8,086 nucleotides of DNA from a bacterium (GTDB taxonomy: Bacteria > UBA9089 > UBA9088 > JAGUXG01). Below are positions 6,566-8,086 of this stretch, in pieces. The DNA lies in NCBI GenBank assembly GCA_030018505.1, contig JASEHO010000069.1:1-8086 (forward strand), given 5' to 3'. Each line of letters starts with the position of its first letter. Positions within the stretch are counted from its first letter, which is position 1. The notes under the pieces are model-generated. The model did no database searches. It was not told the DNA's origin and saw only the letters and a list, made by a program, of their open reading frames with translations. Made by a program: the position numbers and the translations under genes.

Positions 6566-6580
6566 AGCTATTATTTAGCT
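6566..6580. repeat. Small AT-rich dyad downstream of the TPR-cyclase gene
   Basis: AGCTA (6566-6570) and TAGCT (6576-6580) flank TTATT. On the minus strand the hairpin is followed by ATTTTC, so it might serve as a weak terminator for the TPR-cyclase transcript, but the stem is short and AT-rich. Next to it the iterated CTGATGCCTGATGGCTGA (6580-6597) is the same kind of stuttering spacer seen elsewhere. Confidence 0.25.
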
Positions 6581-6607
6581 GATGCCTGATGGCTGAACAC
6601 TTACGAA

Positions 6608-7750
6608 TTATTTCATCTTCTCAAACTCCCATACCTCCATCTTGCCAGTTATGCCTTTTAGGTCAAACTGCCCAAGGAAGTTTACTGACATCTTATCTCG
6701 TACCCAGTCCATACTTGCCTTACTCAAAAGAATCTTTGAACCTGTAGCTGATCTGGCCACCTCATCCTCTATCCTCTTTGCCACATTAAGGACATATCCC
6801 TTTGCCCTCTCCCTGTCTGAGCCTGGGTATAAGCCAACCTTACAAGAGCCTGTATGTATGCCAAACCTCATACTAAACGGCTCCTTACCCTCAAATCTTC
6901 TCCTTTGATTGTAAGATATATCAGGAAACCTCTCCTTTATTCGTAAAGATGTCTTCACTGCCCTCATCACATCAATACTTGCAGAGCCTGAGAAGAACTG
7001 AACCATTATGCCATCCCCATAAGTCTCGTGATATGAGGCATAAAATTCAGAGAATATCTGGAGCATCATTGAATCAAACTCGCGGATAAACTTGTCATAC
7101 TCATCTTGATTGAGAATATCGGCAATCGGCGTAGAACCAGCAATATCACCAAAAAGAATGGTAACAGACATCTCCCTTGTATCCTCTGCTTCTTCTTTCA
7201 CTGTCTCCTCGCGAATAGTAGGGCTATGAACCACTCTCTCTGCCTCTCTTTGGCACTGTTCCCCCTCTTCCCATCTTCCCATCCTTTTCAAGAGAACACC
7301 CTTATTGTGCCAGGCTTGGGTGTAGTTGGAGTCAATCCTGATAGCCTCATTATAGGAGACTAAAGCCTCTTCATACCTATGCACCTTTCCTAAAAGCAAC
7401 CCTCTGTTGCACCAAGCAGAGATATTATCGGGTCTCAGTCTAATCGCTTCCTCAAAGCAAACTACGGCATTTTTATAATTTCCTTCTTCCATAAAGAGTG
7501 CACCTTTATTACACCAGACCTGAGAGTATTTTGGGTCAAGGGCTAAGGCTTTGTCATAGCAGGAGAGGGCTTTCTTTGTCTCCTTTTCCGCAGCATAGAC
7601 CACACCCTTGTTACACCAAGTATGGGCATCTGATGGGTCTAATTCTAATGCTTTGTCATAGCAAGAGATGGCTCTTTTGTAGTCTTTTACCTTACAAAGG
7701 TCATTGCCTTTGGCAAACCATATCTTTGCTTCCATTGTTCGGCTTCCCAT
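6608..7750 (-). CDS. TPR-repeat class III nucleotide cyclase, cytoplasmic
   Basis: A soluble fusion of five tetratricopeptide repeats with a class III cyclase catalytic domain, presumably making a cyclic nucleotide under control of a protein bound by the TPRs. The repeats have exact 34-residue spacing, marked by aromatic/Lys-Gly positions at W11, W45, W79, W113 and W147 (WCNKG-type), and span about 7-176. The catalytic domain is about 193-378. Metal-binding Asp202 (LFGDIAGST) and Asp246 (ETYGDG), plus Asn322 and Arg326 (LNVAKRIED), are present. The selectivity Lys is replaced by Glu242, and the segment before Asn322 is three residues shorter than in the CHASE2 cyclase, so the purine used cannot be inferred by the usual rule. 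No signal peptide or membrane segment is seen. ATG 7750 has no good ribosome site; Met6 (7735) is preceded by GGGAAG and starts right at TPR1, so it is a credible alternative. Confidence 0.92.
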   Translation of the reverse strand: MGSRTMEAKIWFAKGNDLCKVKDYKRAISCYDKALELDPSDAHTWCNKGVVYAAEKETKKALSCYDKALALDPKYSQVWCNKGALFMEEGNYKNAVVCFEEAIRLRPDNISAWCNRGLLLGKVHRYEEALVSYNEAIRIDSNYTQAWHNKGVLLKRMGRWEEGEQCQREAERVVHSPTIREETVKEEAEDTREMSVTILFGDIAGSTPIADILNQDEYDKFIREFDSMMLQIFSEFYASYHETYGDGIMVQFFSGSASIDVMRAVKTSLRIKERFPDISYNQRRRFEGKEPFSMRFGIHTGSCKVGLYPGSDRERAKGYVLNVAKRIEDEVARSATGSKILLSKASMDWVRDKMSVNFLGQFDLKGITGKMEVWEFEKMK

Positions 7751-7757
7751 TAGCTCT

Positions 7758-7786
7758 ATTTTACCAAATTTTTATAAGATTAGCAA
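7758..7786 (-). promoter_or_regulatory. Candidate promoter of the TPR-cyclase gene
   Basis: On the minus strand TTGCTA (7781-7786) and TAAAAT (7758-7763) are separated by 17 bp, matching the sigma-70 pattern at four and five of six positions. The predicted transcription start falls at about 7751, essentially on the ATG at 7750. The message would therefore be leaderless for that start, or would have a leader of about 15 bases for the Met6 start at 7735. This spacing supports the shorter start. The call rests on motif matching alone. Confidence 0.35.
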
Positions 7787-7808
7787 GGTTATTTTTGTAA
7801 CCTGTTAC
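7787..7808. promoter_or_regulatory. Overlapping GTAAC/GTTAC dyads next to the -35 box
   Basis: Two overlapping inverted repeats abut the candidate -35 box: GGTTA (7787-7791) with TAACC (7798-7802), and GTAAC (7797-7801) with GTTAC (7804-7808). Such a dyad directly upstream of -35 is where an activator or repressor could bind. No known operator is recognised. Confidence 0.3.
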
Positions 7809-8086
7809 AGCCAAATAGAAATGTCCTATTTTGTATTAACCAAGAAAACAAGCCAACATGGTCAGAAAGTCTTCTAAAAAACAAAAGGGGTTGTTGGAAA
7901 AGGGGGATTGTCGTCTCTAATCTTTGATTCTTTAAATTCTTAAGCCTTATTTGTTGTTCTACTAAAAGCCTTCGGAAGATGCGGAAATATCTGTAATACC
8001 GAGAATGAAAATGTCCTAAATAGACGATGCTACAAACACCATACTATGCTCGTTTCTATGATTATGAGGGCACTGTTCCAGCAAGG
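7809..8086. other. Right-end region without a recognisable gene
   Basis: I see no supported gene here. AAATGTCCTA occurs twice as a direct repeat (7819-7828 and 8009-8018). A plus-strand frame from ATG 8046 (or 8058) is open to the window edge and reads MLVSMIMRALFQQ; on the minus strand two frames enter from the edge for about 20 codons. None has a ribosome site or a recognisable motif, and all are too short to call. The stretch may be the border of another repeat or insertion sequence lying outside the window. Confidence 0.5.

Overview
The window looks like a chromosomal segment of a moderately AT-rich bacterium with a peptidoglycan wall and probably an outer membrane, since it carries an EnvC-type amidase-activator homologue. 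Nothing fixes the taxon. The mix of a CHASE2 cyclase, a TPR-cyclase, a membrane-fused MurF-like ligase and AT-rich, stuttering intergenic repeats would suit an uncultivated candidate-phylum lineage, but that is an impression, not a result.

Layout. Positions 1-237 form a leader with small dyads and no convincing gene. A CHASE2-adenylate cyclase gene (238-1977, +) faces four minus-strand genes. Read in their direction of transcription these are a TPR-nucleotide cyclase (7750-6608), an EnvC/M23-like coiled-coil protein (6353-5256), phosphoglycerate kinase (4926-3730) and a membrane-anchored MurF-like ligase (3721-2213). Only pgk and the MurF-like gene are tightly coupled (8 bp apart). The other gaps are 254 and 329 bp, so at least two further promoters are likely. 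The last 336 bp hold no recognisable gene beyond a candidate promoter and a dyad for the TPR-cyclase.

Mobile DNA. Two related non-coding elements of about 185-190 bp lie at 2014-2203 and about 6376-6559. They have GGGA..GGTTC-type terminal inverted repeats around a long GAAATT-rich palindrome. Copy 1 is flanked by a perfect 7-bp direct repeat (ACTAATC), the mark of transposition. The outer blocks of the two copies are in the same orientation, but the central arm-loop-arm block of one is inverted relative to the other. This is the most unusual structure in the window.

Functional themes. Two class III nucleotide cyclases with different sensory modules suggest cyclic-nucleotide signalling. One has the usual Lys/Thr adenylate-type selectivity residues. 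The other has Glu at the selectivity lysine and a shortened second selectivity loop. Two envelope proteins are divergent members of their families: the EnvC-like protein has lost most M23 zinc/catalytic residues, and the MurF-like ligase has a membrane region where the UDP-MurNAc-tripeptide domain should be.
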